Below are positions 34,461 through 48,022 of a stretch of DNA of 64,000 nt, piece by piece (position 1 is the stretch's first letter; the number at the start of each line of letters is the position of its first letter). This stretch comes from Cercis canadensis (lineage: Eukaryota > Streptophyta > Magnoliopsida > Fabales > Fabaceae). The translations under genes were made by a program, and so were the position numbers. The notes beneath the pieces are model-generated. The model was not told the origin of the DNA and ran no database searches. It worked only from the letters and a program-made list of their open reading frames with translations. The stretch covers positions 333,327 to 397,326 of the forward strand of contig QAOA01004878.1 in NCBI GenBank assembly GCA_003255065.1, given 5' to 3'.

Positions 34461-37400
34461 TATCAAAATTTGCATTGAAGTGAAGGAGAATGATGCTTCC
34501 ACCAGTAACATCCTTTCCCTTGCCGGATACCATGAGAGCCAGGCAACTGCCATTGCTAATACGAGCTTTCAAACCACTCTTGGGAGACATTACATATGAT
34601 ATCCCTCTTCTATGTGTAGCAAGTAGCAAGGATACATTTAGCTTAACTTAGTTTAAAATTTTTGTTTCAAGCTCGTTATCATGCTGCTTTTTGCCTCTTC
34701 ATTTCAATAAAATGCTTTCGGCAAGGGAGGCTGGTTAGCAGAACCCTCTCACTCCCATTTACAGTTTTAATTTCCCGGAAAAAGAAATTCCAATCTGCTA
34801 AAACCCATCTCTGCTGCTTTATTCTGCACTTCTTCTCTCCGCCATTGGATTGCATCTACCGCCGATGGTCATTTCACCAGAGAGCTTTTCGACACTTAAC
34901 TCAATCTGCTTGTTCTTCACTTAGACCATGAGTTCTCACTCCCTTAATCCTAAAACAAGTATTCACAAGATCTTAATCTTCCAACACTCCCAGTATCCTC
35001 AATACATGCTCCAGATTCAACCCCAACCACGATTCATGACCTACTTGCTCGATTATGTCATGGACACCGTCTCTAATCTTCCTAGGTTGCCCACAAGACG
35101 TGGCCGACTGCAAGAGAGCGGCGAAGCTTCGTTTCAAGCGGACAAGAAGCGTTGTTTGTGTTTATTTACAACTTTGCCATTTATGAATCCTTCTATTTAC
35201 GAGTTTGCCACCGTGGAACACCTACTATTAAAGTAAAACTTGTTTCCGTTTTAAAACAGCTTTTTGAGTATCATTTTTAAAAGATTGAGGACAAAACATT
35301 GCCTTCCAAACAAATTTTTTGAGCTTTTAGCTTTTAAAAACTGAGGACAGTTTTGAAAACTGCTAAATAAACAGGCCCTAAGATTCTTGTTTTATATCTT
35401 TATATCTATTTAGCTGAGTTTTGGTGCTCGAAAGATAGCTTGAATTCTAATTTAGTCTATATAAAAAAAAAGGTTTGTATCAATTGAGATCTTGATTGTT
35501 ATGTTACGAGTTTAATAATTGTCTTTTTTTTTTAGAAGGACAAATTTAACCCAAATCATAGTAATCCAGGAACTAATTACTATGATTTGGGTTTAGGACT
35601 TAACTGAAATTTGTGACACTTTAAAAAGATTAAAATAATAATTTATTTAACCAAATGATAATCTACAATTATAACAAAAAGGAAAAAAAGTAATGATAGT
35701 TTATTTATTTATTTTTGGGCTCCATCTCTTTAGCTGAGGGGGAGGAGAACAGTATCCCATTCCCTTCTATCAAGCCAATCTCTGCGGCTTTAGGGGAAGG
35801 AAGGGTCCAGTTGGGCCAAGCTTCTTTTTATTTTTTCAAATCTAAATGGCTCTTTGGATGGATATCGATGGCAACTAAATATGAAATATAAGTCTTATTA
35901 CTTTTAATTTCTTTTCAATTTCAGAGATTATTTTATTAATTAGCCTAATACACGTTAGGAGTTAGCAAACTTTACATTACACGTGGTAGAAATTTAGTCC
36001 TCTTTTATTTTGGAGTCATCCGTAGGTGATCCATAGACACTGGCATTGCATTTTGATTTTTTCTTTTTCTTTTTGCTGGAAAGAAAATGAGAATCATGAT
36101 TGAAAATCTTGTAGCCCAGCGAGAATTCATCATGATCACTTTATGTTAGAATTGCAATAATCTATGATGCAACTGCAAATCCCTATCTTAATATTATCAA
36201 TGATTTTCAGTGGGGGCTGTTCATGAGAATGAAATTTCCCCAACTCCCATTTATTTTTCCTCTTCAGTGAAAAATTGTTTCCATGGTAATGATGGTTCAC
36301 CGAAGACAAAGATTTCCACGGCCGAACTAAATTAACCATTTTACAGGTTTTTCCGTCTTTGTTTTTTGATGTGCCTTGAAATAGCTGATCCACAACCACA
36401 AAGATATCCTATGGGCCTTCTCCGAATAATATAAGCGCCCGATCAACATTTGGAATCCACGAGCCACGCTTCTGGTTCTGGTCCCTTCCTTTGCCTTTCC
36501 GGATTGGTAATTCAAGGTTGATGTGGACTTAAGCTTTTTGATAATATCATTTTGGCTAATTCATAATAACATTTTAAAAGAAAATTATATTCTATTTAAT
36601 ATTTTTCAACTTGATTGAGTCAATATTCATTTTGAACTAAAAATGGAAACTATTCAATGAAGGTTAAATAATTTATCTTTTTATATTTATAACATTATAA
36701 TAGCTCAATAAAAAATATGAAGTTACATAAAATATTGAATATCAATGAGTAAGGTAAGCCAAATTCATCGAGAGGGGGGAGAGGGCTAAAAGGAAAAATC
36801 ATTATGCTCTCAATTTTGAATCTAAACTCGCTATGTTATCACAACAATAAAATTATATTCTTTTAACTAGAATATATGACGTGAGAATTTTAATTTAAGA
36901 TCTTAATTATTTAAAAAATTATTAAAATAATTATGTTATGTGTTAATAAGTAATCTTGTAATCAATTAAAAAATAGATATTATATTATTTATTGAATCAA
37001 ATCTTGAGTGAAAAATTAATCTAAGATGGTGATTTAATTTATAATAGATTAAGTAGCATTAAAAAAATTATATTTATTGTGTTATTGCATATGGTTTAGT
37101 ATTAAAATATTTATGTAAATAGAAGGTTTTAGGTCATGCAACCAATAAAAATAAAAATATATCAATTTCGATATTAAATTAATTTATAATAATATTTTTA
37201 TATTAAAAATCCAATTTTTAAGAAGATACTTAAATAGTGTCAAATAAAATTAACAGAGAAAGTGAAACAAAACAAAAAAGACGTCTAATATTTATTTTGG
37301 GCAATATAATCACATTTTTTATGATAACACATCAACACCATCCATAGTATACTAGTATTTGATATAAACACTCCACCAAACTATAACATATGGTTGGTTG

Positions 37401-38046
37401 ATATTCCACATGTTCAAATGAATAATTATGTAATTAATCATATTCTTTTGGTCAAACCTTCATGAAAAGCTTAATTATAGGACTAAGCAACTTAATATAT
37501 ATATATAGTTATTTTTTTTGGTATAAAAAAGGTAATTTTTATTTTAAAAAAATTGAAGGGAAGGAGAGGGGAAGAAAATCCTAATCGGGATTATACATGT
37601 CTTTGGCTTGTATCCATATAATCTTTACTGAAATACATGATTCAATTCCAAAAATAGTAACAAGAATTAAAGAACACTTGCTCCCCCAAGGCAAATCCAA
37701 AGACAAGGGGAGAGGAAGCAAAGAAAGGAAGCCAAGGCCTAACAGGAAAAAAAATAAAAAAAAAATTAAAGGACCGCACAGGTCAGGTTCCACCATTCCC
37801 TGTGTCCTCTCACCTCACCGCATGCTCCAGCGGAACGACCGTAGGAGGATACCACCCAGACACAGACCCAGTCCCTCTCTCTCTTGTTTCATCACATTAG
37901 ATCTTGCCCTTTGATCTCTGCTTCTTCTTTAACTTAACATCTATCCTTAAATCTATAGGTTCTTTTGGATTCTCATTTCATTTTTTTAATTTATCCAAAT
38001 TTTCACGATTAGGTGACCCCAATTTCACCGCAAATATAAAAAAACC
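34461..38046. other. Intergenic between UVR8 and the auxilin-like gene
   Basis: The first 200 bp is the UVR8 3' UTR. The remainder is AT-rich, with a moderately GC-richer patch at 34850-35240 that contains an open frame (34928-35236) without family resemblance. From 37860 to 37890 a TCTCTCTCTTG pyrimidine stretch probably belongs to the leader of the auxilin-like gene. No gene recognised. Confidence 0.45.
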
Positions 38047-41000
38047 ATGAACGATTTCGATGGTCTCTTAGCTACGGATTACGGGTTCAAACCGCAGGGG
38101 AAATCGGCTCCAATGGCTGCATCCAAGGGATCTTCTAATTTCACCAACAGTAGCAGCCTTAACTTCGATTTAGGATCTCGCGGTGCAACCCGATCCACTC
38201 GTAGTTCTAATTCATTCAGTGGGAATTTCATGGACGATGGTGATGCACTGTTTAGATCATCGGGTACTCACAAGAATCAGGATACTGGTGATATTGGGGA
38301 TCTGTTTGGGGGCTCTGCAAGATACACGAGCAAATCGGAGAGTCGCGGAGCTGATTCATCGTTCAATTTGGATTCTATGTATCCTGGGTCAAATGATTTG
38401 GGTTCCAAGTCAATGAACTCGCCGGTATATGACAAACCCGTCTACGATGATGACATTTTCGATGGCGTGCCGGGTTTGAAGAGCTCGTCTAAAGTAAAAT
38501 TCGATGATGTTTTTGCGTCGGTATCTTCTGCTCCAGAAGGAAGTGGTGGCGCATTTGATGATCTTCTTGGTGGGTTTGGTAAGGCAGACCGTGAGTCAAA
38601 GAGTTCGGGTGGGAAGAGATCGGAAAAGGATGATAAAGGTGTCCCCGATTTTGATGATTTAATACCTGGGTTTGGAGGTGGTAGCCACCCAAGTGACAGG
38701 TATGATAACAGTGTGATTTTCAGTAACTGAGTTTCTTTAGCAATTGGCATATATTAGTAGCAGCCTGAAGGTGCAATAATTCGTTCTCCGGCTCTTTGAT
38801 TGTCTGCCGTTGAAAGGCATATATTAAGCTAGTTTGCATGCATAATGGAATGAATTTTACTTGATGATACTCAAGCATACTATATTTTTATAGCTTTTTA
38901 CCTTATAATTTAAATATTGTGTCCAAGAGATCTAAAATTTACTGATCTGTGAGAATACTTATTCAAATCTTAAAAGTACGATGTGAGATAATGGTAAACT
39001 GAAAAGATTGAGTGAGGAATGCTACAAATACTGTCCAAATTCAGAGGCCATGAACAACCCCCCAACCCCACCAAAAAAAAGGAAAGAAAAAGAGTAGCCA
39101 GGGGGATTAACAAACTCTACTCTTTTAAATTGGTAAGAAATGGGGAGAAACTTTTTCTATTCACTCTCCATAGATATATTTGAACGTAACTTGCATAACA
39201 ATAAGAGAATGTTTTGTAAAAGGATTACAGCCTTTGATGAAATACTGATAATTAGTGAGCTCAGCTACGAATTAAGTCTTTCTATAATAAACAAGATACC
39301 GACAATTGCATAATTTCACATGGGTTGCTAGAATCTTCCTGGAATCTTGAATGGCGGTGTATATGTAAAAGGTTCTCTAGTGATACTATATCAATGGCCT
39401 TAACAGCTTTCCTCTATATGTGTTCTTTTGAATATGAAAACCCACCACCATATATACTGAACATATTGGAAACTATTATTTGTATACCAGTTATTGCTGT
39501 AATTAAAACAGGGATCACAAACCCTAGATTTAATATACTGCTATCAAGGAATTGCTTTCTGAATAAATTGAAACGTTTGAACGTTTTTTGCCAGTCTGAA
39601 ATTGATCTTAGTTTTTGGAAGTTGGAGGAAGGTATACTGGAATAGACCCATGTTACTGATTTGGGAGGACAAGCATTTTGCTGAGTGCTTACAAATCTTC
39701 TTTCGTTCAGTGCAAAATTTGTTTCTTCAGGTGTGAAGAATTGACTTTTGTGCTTTTAGGATTTCACTGTCGTAGATCATGCATTAATTAGTGTTGGATC
39801 TTTCAGACACATAATGGATGTGGACGTTTTCTGCATTTTGTAATTATGGATTGAAGTTATTGTTTGTATGATATCAATCAATACAGTAATCTATCCAATT
39901 TATATTTGAAGAGGTAGAAGAAATGAAATGAGATGTTTTTTGAGGTATAATTTTTTGATGCATTCTTGAATTGGGTGCTTGTAAGTGTTGTACTCCCTTG
40001 AGTCAATTTTTTAATACAGAGTTGTGAGTAATTGTAATTTATCTTGAACCTAAATCACTTGGAGAATTTGAGAATCTGTTGCACTATGTGAAGATTAAAT
40101 TTTAATTATTTTTTTCTTTCTTTCTATTTCTAGCTAAAAGGTTTTTCTTCCATAGGCGTGACACGTTGGTCTTCTTATCTACTGATTTCTTCAAATTGTC
40201 ACCTCTGCTCAGATCTTCAATATTTTCCTAAGAATTCACATTTAACTCTTTTTGTGAAATACTATTGTAAAGAAAAGAGTGTGATTGCATGCAGGGAATT
40301 GCAGTATTTCACTTTGTCAAGGACAATCTCAGAATTGTTTCTATGTTTACTTTGCTGGTGAAAACTTGTTTAAAAAGATCTAAGGCAGCATAAACTGTAT
40401 GCATTGCTTGTGTGAAGTAAACAAATACAATCATCAAATTTAAAATCAAAGAGCCTTAACCTAACCAATTTGGAACAAACTTTCGCTACTTTTTTATGAA
40501 TATCAAATGTGCTATTAAATATCTGACAGTAAAGTTAAGGGTGAATGCAAGTGCACTGGATGTGCTCTAAGAATGCAAAAGAATGAGAACAAGATATTAT
40601 CATATATCACAGATGTAACGTTGACCTTTTTGAAAAGACAATGCACTTTTTTCTAAAAAAACACGATTTACCCTCTCTTTTTTTCTTTCTTTAACCATAA
40701 CCACTAAACACCCTTATCTTGGAAAATTCTGTGTTCCTTTTGGGCAATGTGGTTTATATCCAACACCCAGGCATATTTTACTAGATGTTTAATCCCCACA
40801 GTTAGCATTGACAAAACTTGTGATTTGAATGTTCATTCTGTTTGTGTCTCCTGCTTTCTGTATGTCCCTTTTGAGTAATCCCATGTATGTTAGTAGTGAG
40901 AAACAGCTGAGTTTACATTGAAGTAGAGCCTGAGAGTTATGTTTGTCGGAATGTGGAATGTACAAGCCAATATTCCGTCTATTCTCACCTTTGATGACTG

Positions 41001-44000
41001 GTTTATTGTGGTTGCTATTGTACTGTTTATTTTTCATATATTGGTTAATGTATCATAATTATTTTTACATATTGCCTTATTCACAGGCCTGCATCTGATC
41101 CTGGTTTGTCCTCGGAACCTACTGTCAGTGCATCTAAAACAACCTCCAGTACAACAGAAGACCCTTTCAAAGTATTTGAATCAGCTTCAACCCCAATGGA
41201 TTCATCCGCAGGCCACTTTACAGACCCATCGGAAGAAATTAGTAAATTTGGTAGTTCCAGAAGCCCAAAAGATGATAGTTCATCTAGTTCTAATGGCAGA
41301 GTCTATGATGATATTGATCCCTTCAATGAACTTGGAAAATCTGTACCAGCATTTTCATCAGAGAGAAATAACAGGAAAGATAGGAGTCCTCCAAGGACAT
41401 ATTCAAGCACAAGTTGGACTAGAGCTTCTGATAAAGAAACTGTTGAAAAACCTTCTGTGAGGAGTCCTGAGAGATACTCACAAAACAATATTCCTGTTGA
41501 CCATTACCGAGAATTTCAGCAGAACCCATTTGATATACCTGCGTATTCATCTGATTCTAATAAATCAGCTGGGCAAACAACTTCTCCCCCTTCATATAAT
41601 AATGCTGGTTTTAAAGAGGCCAACATTCAGGCTGATATGTCTCCAAAATATGAAGAAAACTTGGAATCAAATGATGACATATGGCTGACAGTGTCAGAGG
41701 TTCCTCTTTTTACACAACCAACTACAGCTCCACCACCTTCAAGACCTCCTCCTCCACGACCAGTACATCTTCCAAAGTCAGGAACAGGTTCACCTGCTTC
41801 TACCGGTGCTAGAAAGAAGGCAAATGAATATTCTTCTTTCCCAAGTTCTGCTCGATTCTCTCAGGGTCCTAAATCTGTTCCTGCTGCAGGAAGGGCATCC
41901 CCAGCATCTCAGTTTGATGAACTTGAGGATTTTGCCATGGGCAGGAGTCGTGGTAATGATGATGAACATGGGAATGGTCTTCTTAATGAAGAATTAGAGA
42001 TGAACTCTGCTGCTGCAGCTATGAAGGAGGCTATGGATAGAGCTGAAGCTAAATTCAGGCATGCAAAGGAAGTCAGGGAGAGAGAGAGTACAAAGGTTGC
42101 TAGAAGCAAAGAAGCTGTGCAAAATGAAAAGGATGAGAGAGCTTTGCAAGAGGAGAGAGAAAGGCAAGAAAGGTTAGACCGTGAACGGCAGCAAAGGGAG
42201 AGGGAAGAAAGGGAGCAAAAAAGACTTGAGAAAGAAAGGGAAAGGGAGGAGAAAGAAAGAGAACAGCGACTTGAGAAGGAAAGAGAGAGAGCAAGGGAGA
42301 TTGAGAGGGAAAGAGAGAAGGCAAGGCATGCTGTAGAAAGAGCTACTAGAGAAGCGCGTGAAAGAGCAGCTGCTGAAGCTCGTGCAAGGGCTGAGAGGGC
42401 TGCTGTGGATAAAGCTAATGCTGAAGCTAGAGAGCGGGCTGAGAGGGCTGCGGTGCAGAGAGCACAAGCTGAAGCCCGTGAAAGGGCTGCTGCTGATGCG
42501 AAGGAGAGGGCTGAAAGGGCTGCTGCAGAGGCAAGGGAGAGGACAAATTCAGAAGCAAAGGAGAAGGAAGCACGCGACAGAGCTGCTTCAGCAAGGGCTG
42601 AAGCTGAAGCACGAGTTAGAGCAGAGCGTGCTGCTGTAGAAAGAGCTGCTGCTGAGGCTCGAGAAAGGGCTGCTGCTGAGGCCCGAGAAAGGGCTGCTGC
42701 TGCTGCTAGGATGAACCAACAAAAGAACGAAAATGATCTTGAATCCTTCTTTGGCATGGGTACAAGGGCCAGCAGTGCTCCAAGGCCTCCTAGGCCAAAC
42801 TCTTCTGTGAGGACCTGTGTTTGTTAAACTTTATCTGATACTGCTGAAAATTTGTATATTAATTTCCTGAAACCTTACTCTTTCAGGACTCTGTTTTTGA
42901 TGCCCAGTTTCCGCCGGATGTAACTAGGAAATCTTCGGCAGCATCTTCAAGCATGAAGAAAGCATCATCATCGATTAATATTGTTGATGATCTTTCCTCA
43001 ATTTTTGGAGGTACGTTTTCATTTATAATAAAATGTTTATCAATGTGAAGGTGATTTGCATTCTTTTGTCTTATATTGCTTACTGGGATCTGTCCCCTCT
43101 CTTTTATGGGTTGAAGCTGCTCCATCATATGGAGAATTTCAGGAAGTTGAAGGTGAAAGTGAAGAAAGACGAAGAGGCAGGTTGGACCGGCACCAAAGGG
43201 CTCAAGAGCGTGCGGTATATGTTACTATATTTTTCCCCTCTAATTTGATTTCTTTATTGTTTCTGAAAATAAAGATGGTGAAGAATAGGCTTATGTATGT
43301 GTGTGGGTTACTCATAATCCTTTTTAAACTTGTCTTTCTATGTTATGACTGTCAATATTTATGCTAGGCAAAAGCACTGGCTGAGAAGAATCAGCGGGAC
43401 CTACAAACTCAAAGAGACCAAGCTGAGAGACATGTAAGTGGTTTCTTCGTTATTTTTTCTTTCATTTGTTTGGGGGTCGGGTGGTTTCTATTCCCTCATG
43501 TAGACCAGCTACATAGGACCCCATTTCTCTCCTTCATCCTTGTTCTTTCAGTAGATGCCACAAGAGTCAGGTTTTTGTCCCTTTTTCTGGCTTCTTATTG
43601 GAACTTGGTAGACTTGGGGTTCTGTTGTATTGCCATATACCTCTGTTATGCAAGAGCCAGAGAAAAGGTGGTGCAATTGGAACCAGGGGGACCCTGTGTA
43701 TATGAAGTAGGAGGTGTGGGAGGCCTTGTCATCCACTATTGTGTATATGTTGGATACTTGTGCTTTTTGTGGGTTGTACTAGTCAGTTCTCTGCTTTCAT
43801 CAACAAAAGATTGTAGCTTGTGATTTGACACAATTTCATCTTTTATCTAACTTATTTATGTATTGATTTCAGAGGATTGCTGAAACGCTGGATTCTGAAA
43901 TTAAGCGTTGGGCTTTAGGAAAAGAGGGGAACTTGCGTGCTTTGCTCTCCACTTTACAATATGTATGTGCTTAGCATATGGTCTTTGGATAATTTCTGTG

Positions 44001-45397
44001 AATTTTGCTATTTCAAATCCGAACAGCAGTTTACAAATTTTTCTGAGCAATTTCCAATCATATGATTTCTCAGCAGTTTAAAAAGATTAAGTGAAGTATA
44101 TGCACCATATAACTGTTTGCACAAAACAGCACCACAAAGTCTTACCCTCTTTCTTCCTCCCAAAACCCCATGATGTACAAGTAAGAATTGCTCCACGTTT
44201 GTGAACAAACCAAGCCTCTTCAGAAAAAAATCCATAAAGCTTACTCTCTGTGTTCCTAGTAAAAGAACAATGAAAGGACAGATAATTTACAGTCTTTAAA
44301 CTGCTATAACATATCCCACAAACATTAAGAGGCAATACTTTATGGAGGACTCCAAAGGTGCAACAGATCATTTGTGGTAAAAGTGTTAAATTCTGCGGTT
44401 CATACGAAAGTTTTGATCTTTAGAGGGAGCCTTTGGTTTCCAGATAGGGTCAAGCTAGGATGAAGTGATCATGAAGACTAAAGGCAACTTGTTTCAAAAA
44501 TTTATTATCACACTCTGAAAATTGTCTTGAATTTGCTTTTTGAAAGCAGCCAAAAAGTTCCTTGGGTTAATGTTTTTGATGTGGCATATGGTTTTCGTTT
44601 TATGGTTGTGGTCACTTATTTTAACTCGTTTTCTTCATGAATGATGGTCAGGTTCTGTGGCCTGAATGTGGTTGGCAGCCAGTTTCTTTGACTGATTTGA
44701 TTACAGCGGCCTCAGTTAAAAAAGCTTATAGGAAAGCTACATTGTGCATCCATCCTGATAAGGTGCAGCAGAAGGGTGCCAATCTTCAACAGAAATATAT
44801 TGCAGAGAAGGTGTTTGACCTACTCAAGGTATTACCCACCATTGTATGAAACTTCTATATGTTCTCTACTTAATGCGCTCCAAAGTTAGAATTAATTGTT
44901 TTAGTAGCCAGTGGCAGCCAATGATTTATCAGAATGAGGATTATACTATCATTATTTTGGAATGGCTTCTGAAAATGGGTTTGAATATAACAGTAGACCT
45001 CAGGACTGGAAAATCCTATCTATACATGTTTTTCTTCTATATTTGTATTCTTACAAGAAAAGAGCAAGTGGTTGGGAATTTTTCCATGATTTTCTGTCTT
45101 TGCAGCTTATCAATGGACAAATATAATACATTATTTTAATAAACTTTTGTTAACTGACTAAGTTTTCTGCTTCTGTCCACATCCTAAATATAACTCTCAT
45201 GGTAGTTATATATGATAGATTGATATCTTATATTAATAACTCTTAACAGTCAACTAAAGTGATTTTCTTCTGGATGGTTTTGCTGTGACTAGTTGGAAAT
45301 TGAAAACCATCTCTGAGATTTTATTGCTAAGCTCATTCTTGTTTGCTATTTATGACAGGAAGCTTGGAATAAGTTCAATTCAGAGGAGCTTTTCTAA
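38047..45397 (+). CDS. Auxilin-like J-domain protein (clathrin uncoating factor)
   Basis: Auxilin-type proteins bring Hsc70 to clathrin coats through a C-terminal J domain and drive uncoating. Eight exons: 38047-38699, 41087-42806, 42887-43010, 43117-43214, 43368-43433, 43873-43962, 44652-44828 and 45359-45397. The phase closes to 988 residues, close to Arabidopsis auxilin-related proteins 1 and 2 (At4g12770/At4g12780). The N-terminal half is low-complexity, rich in Ser, Gly and Asp, with repeated [23 protein letters not shown] and IDPF words that could bind adaptors or clathrin. Residues about 523-761 form a long Glu/Arg/Ala-rich coiled coil with internal [13 protein letters not shown] repeats. 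The J domain follows ([31 protein letters not shown]) with HPD at 951-953, ending [12 protein letters not shown]. The family carries the J domain at the very C-terminus, as here. Intron 1 is 2.4 kb. Confidence 0.93.
42361..42715 (+). repeat. Ala/Arg/Glu heptad-like coding repeats in the auxilin-like gene
   Basis: Within exon 2, imperfect units such as [12 protein letters not shown] and [20 protein letters not shown] repeat about ten times. They are GC-richer than the surrounding exon and expand the predicted coiled coil. Such repeats commonly vary in number by slippage. Confidence 0.8.
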
Positions 45398-46340
45398 TCT
45401 CTGACGAACTTCCCTTCTTCAAGGTAATTTGTTCGGCAATTGTGTTGAGAGTGGAACACGCCCTTGTTTCAGCAGCCTTCCCCCAATTGCAAGAGTTTTC
45501 ATTGAAGTTGAAATGCATCCATGATGAAAATTGATTCCTCGTGTAGCCGTCAGGACACCCCAAGGTTACACTGAGGAGTAATCTGTGGAGTAGTTGATGT
45601 TCTTCCGGGGATGGTAGGGTTTCCACAGATGTTTATGAATGTAGCATGTAAAATATCATTTTGAGGGCATCTTTCTTATGTCAATTGTATTCATTATATT
45701 GTTTCCGTTGAGTGAGGGCTCATGAGCCGTCTGTTTTTGTTTGTCCATTTCACATGTGATATATTACGATCTGTTGAATATAATATAATATATATACCAT
45801 CATGCGGATTGACATCAAAATATGAGAATACATTGCAGTGTACGGTTGAGCTGAGATTTATCCGGTGATGTTCTCACAAGCTTCTTCCTTTTATACGTAT
45901 ACTGTGATAAGATTGTTTTAGTCATCAGGGCAGTCCAATAAAGGATGTTTTCTGTATTTCTTGGACGAATTCTCAAGTGTAATATTGATTGATGGAAAAA
46001 CTTTGTATCTTGGTAGCTTAAGATGCGTGCTGCTTCTTTGTTAAATAATGGAAAAGAAGAAAATATAAATAACACATGCCGGTCCAACTAAAACAATTTA
46101 AATTAATTATGTATGATGGTATGCAAATAAATTGACTTTTATTGAATATTCGAAATGATATTTCTTAGTACCAAAAAATAAGTGATATTTCTGCATTTTT
46201 ATGTGGTAAAATATGATTTTGAGAGGAAAAGAATAAAGTATTTAAATTTAGATTTTCATAATTGTGTACTAGGTGTTATGGAGAAAACTATATACATATA
46301 TAAATGAGTAAGTCAAAAGTTAAGACGATCCTGTCCCGAA
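45398..46340. other. 3' UTR of the auxilin-like gene and spacer
   Basis: The first 350-400 bp is likely 3' UTR. After that the sequence is AT-rich with no open frame of note. It ends at the primer-binding-site-like motif of the element that begins at 46341. Confidence 0.45.
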
Positions 46341-46353
46341 TGGTATCAGAGCC
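46341..46353 (+). promoter_or_regulatory. tRNA-Met-type primer-binding site
   Basis: TGGTATCAGAGCC is complementary to the 3' end of plant initiator tRNA-Met. No LTR ending in CA directly precedes it, which favours a pararetrovirus-like origin over an intact LTR retrotransposon. Confidence 0.65.
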
Positions 46354-48022
46354 TGTTTGCCTCGAATCGGGTGGGGGTAATGGGTGTGTAGGTCGTTAGG
46401 TGCTATCATAAAAGTGCTCTTTTTCATTAAGCGCTCTTCTCAAAAGATAAACATGAATACTCTGCATGGCTAGGTGGTTTGAGTACCGAGTCAGTAGATA
46501 TCATGGTTATGGTTTGTTAGAAGATCAAGCTTTAATTAGGCATTATAGAAGTCTCCTTCTCAACAAAGAATTTGTTCAAACAACAGATCCTTATTATGTT
46601 TGGGTTCTTAGATATCAAGTCTCATTAAGATCAAGAAGAATTTCATATCTAGCTGTCTAAGTCAGATGGTAAGATATTATGGTCCTTACATAGAAAATCA
46701 AAAGCATGCTTACTTGTTCTATAGTAATAGAGTTCAATACCTCAAAAAGGAACATCCTTCTCAAATAGAAGACATTAAATATTATCAAAAGATTGCTCAA
46801 TATTATTTCAGAAAGCTTGCTCATCTAGCTACTTAGTCATCATTCTAGATATTTGTCTTAGAAGCTCATTAAGTTGGGCATAGATCTTTAAAGTCCAAGA
46901 CTTTGTAGGATATTAAGACTTCAAGAAGATTAAGAGTTTTTCTTGACTTAGCGTTGGTAAGCCGGTAAGCGTGTTTCCGGTAGTAAGACCCAAGGAAGGC
47001 AGTAAAACCGTTGGTAAGCGTGGTGTTCCCGGTAAGTTTAAGAAAGATAATTAATTAGATTAGAGTTAAGATTAAATATAATGTCAAGGATGATTAGAGG
47101 ATTCTTGTTTGGTGAAGATGAACCTTTTAGTTTAGATATTCAAGAATATGACTATTCAATAGATGATTAGGATGATGAGATTTTATTTGATCCAGATAAT
47201 GAAATTTCATATGAAGAAGAATTGGAGTTAGAAGATACTAGTTATGAACCATCAACTTATTACAGTTCAACTAGAAGATCATTAAATCCCTCTTCAATAA
47301 ATTCATCAGGAATTAACTTTGGAATAGTTAGTTCAAGACCTTTTTATCAAAATTCTCCTCATATGTCTTTTTCTAGGTCATCAAAAGAGTTTCAAATGAT
47401 AAGGAATATCTTAAAAAAGAATTCATGAGAGTCTCAAACAAAGAAAAAAGAAAGTGGTATTTCAAAAAATTCAATCATCATGCAAAAGAAATACTCAAAG
47501 AAATTTATTATCATGAGTTAAATATCATGAACGACAACATACCTTTCTTCGAGTGGTTCGAAGAGTATGCTGAAGTAAATGATATTTTTTATCTTTATGC
47601 TAAAGATGATGACCCATTTTATCCTTATAAACCTATCAAGAAGATCTATATGAACACTAGGATAAGTCAAAATTGGAAAACTTCATCAGATACATCAGTT
47701 ACTGCTGTCCATCCTCCTTTAGAAGAAATTACTGTAAAAAAATATTTATCAAGAATAAGTAATTGCTTCACCTTTCAAAATGACTCATGGTCCTGACAAG
47801 GATAGTCCTTTATTAAAAGATATCAAGAATATACAGTGTCAAAATAATTATACAAATCAAATACTCAAGACAGTTTTAGATCAAATGACTAGAGTAGAGA
47901 ATACACTCTCTTCTCTTCCTTCATTAAGTCATTCATTAAATCCTATGTTGTCAGGAAATGTGGGATTACTAAATTATCACACTAATCTTAACCTTCACCT
48001 GGTAAAACTTATTTTAATATGA
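46341..48022 (+). mobile_element. Degraded pararetrovirus-like (Caulimoviridae-type) element, 5' part only
   Basis: At 46341 the motif TGGTATCAGAGCC matches the initiator-Met tRNA primer-binding site used by plant pararetroviruses and many LTR retrotransposons. Downstream are short broken frames in the same direction: 46466-46660, a stop-riddled region to about 46950, then 47222-47428, 47425-47796 and 47780-48022. The 47425-47796 frame has a WYFKKFN...FFEWFEEY pattern like a conserved region often found upstream of the movement-protein domain in plant endogenous viral polyproteins. The frames overlap by 4 and 17 bases. No coat, protease, reverse transcriptase or RNase H region is present, so only the leading part survives, and stops and frame breaks make it non-functional. 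A non-viral LTR retrotransposon leader is the alternative. Confidence 0.5.

Noticed and set aside
34928-35236. 102-residue open frame downstream of UVR8
   Set aside because: No recognisable domain and no neighbouring exons; could be chance in a GC-richer patch.
41909-42757. 282-residue open frame on the minus strand
   Set aside because: It is the antisense shadow of the Ala/Arg/Glu repeats in the auxilin-like exon; its Ser/Ala/Leu repeats mirror those codons.
43470-43823. 117-residue frame
   Set aside because: Lies in an auxilin-like intron and has no domain character.
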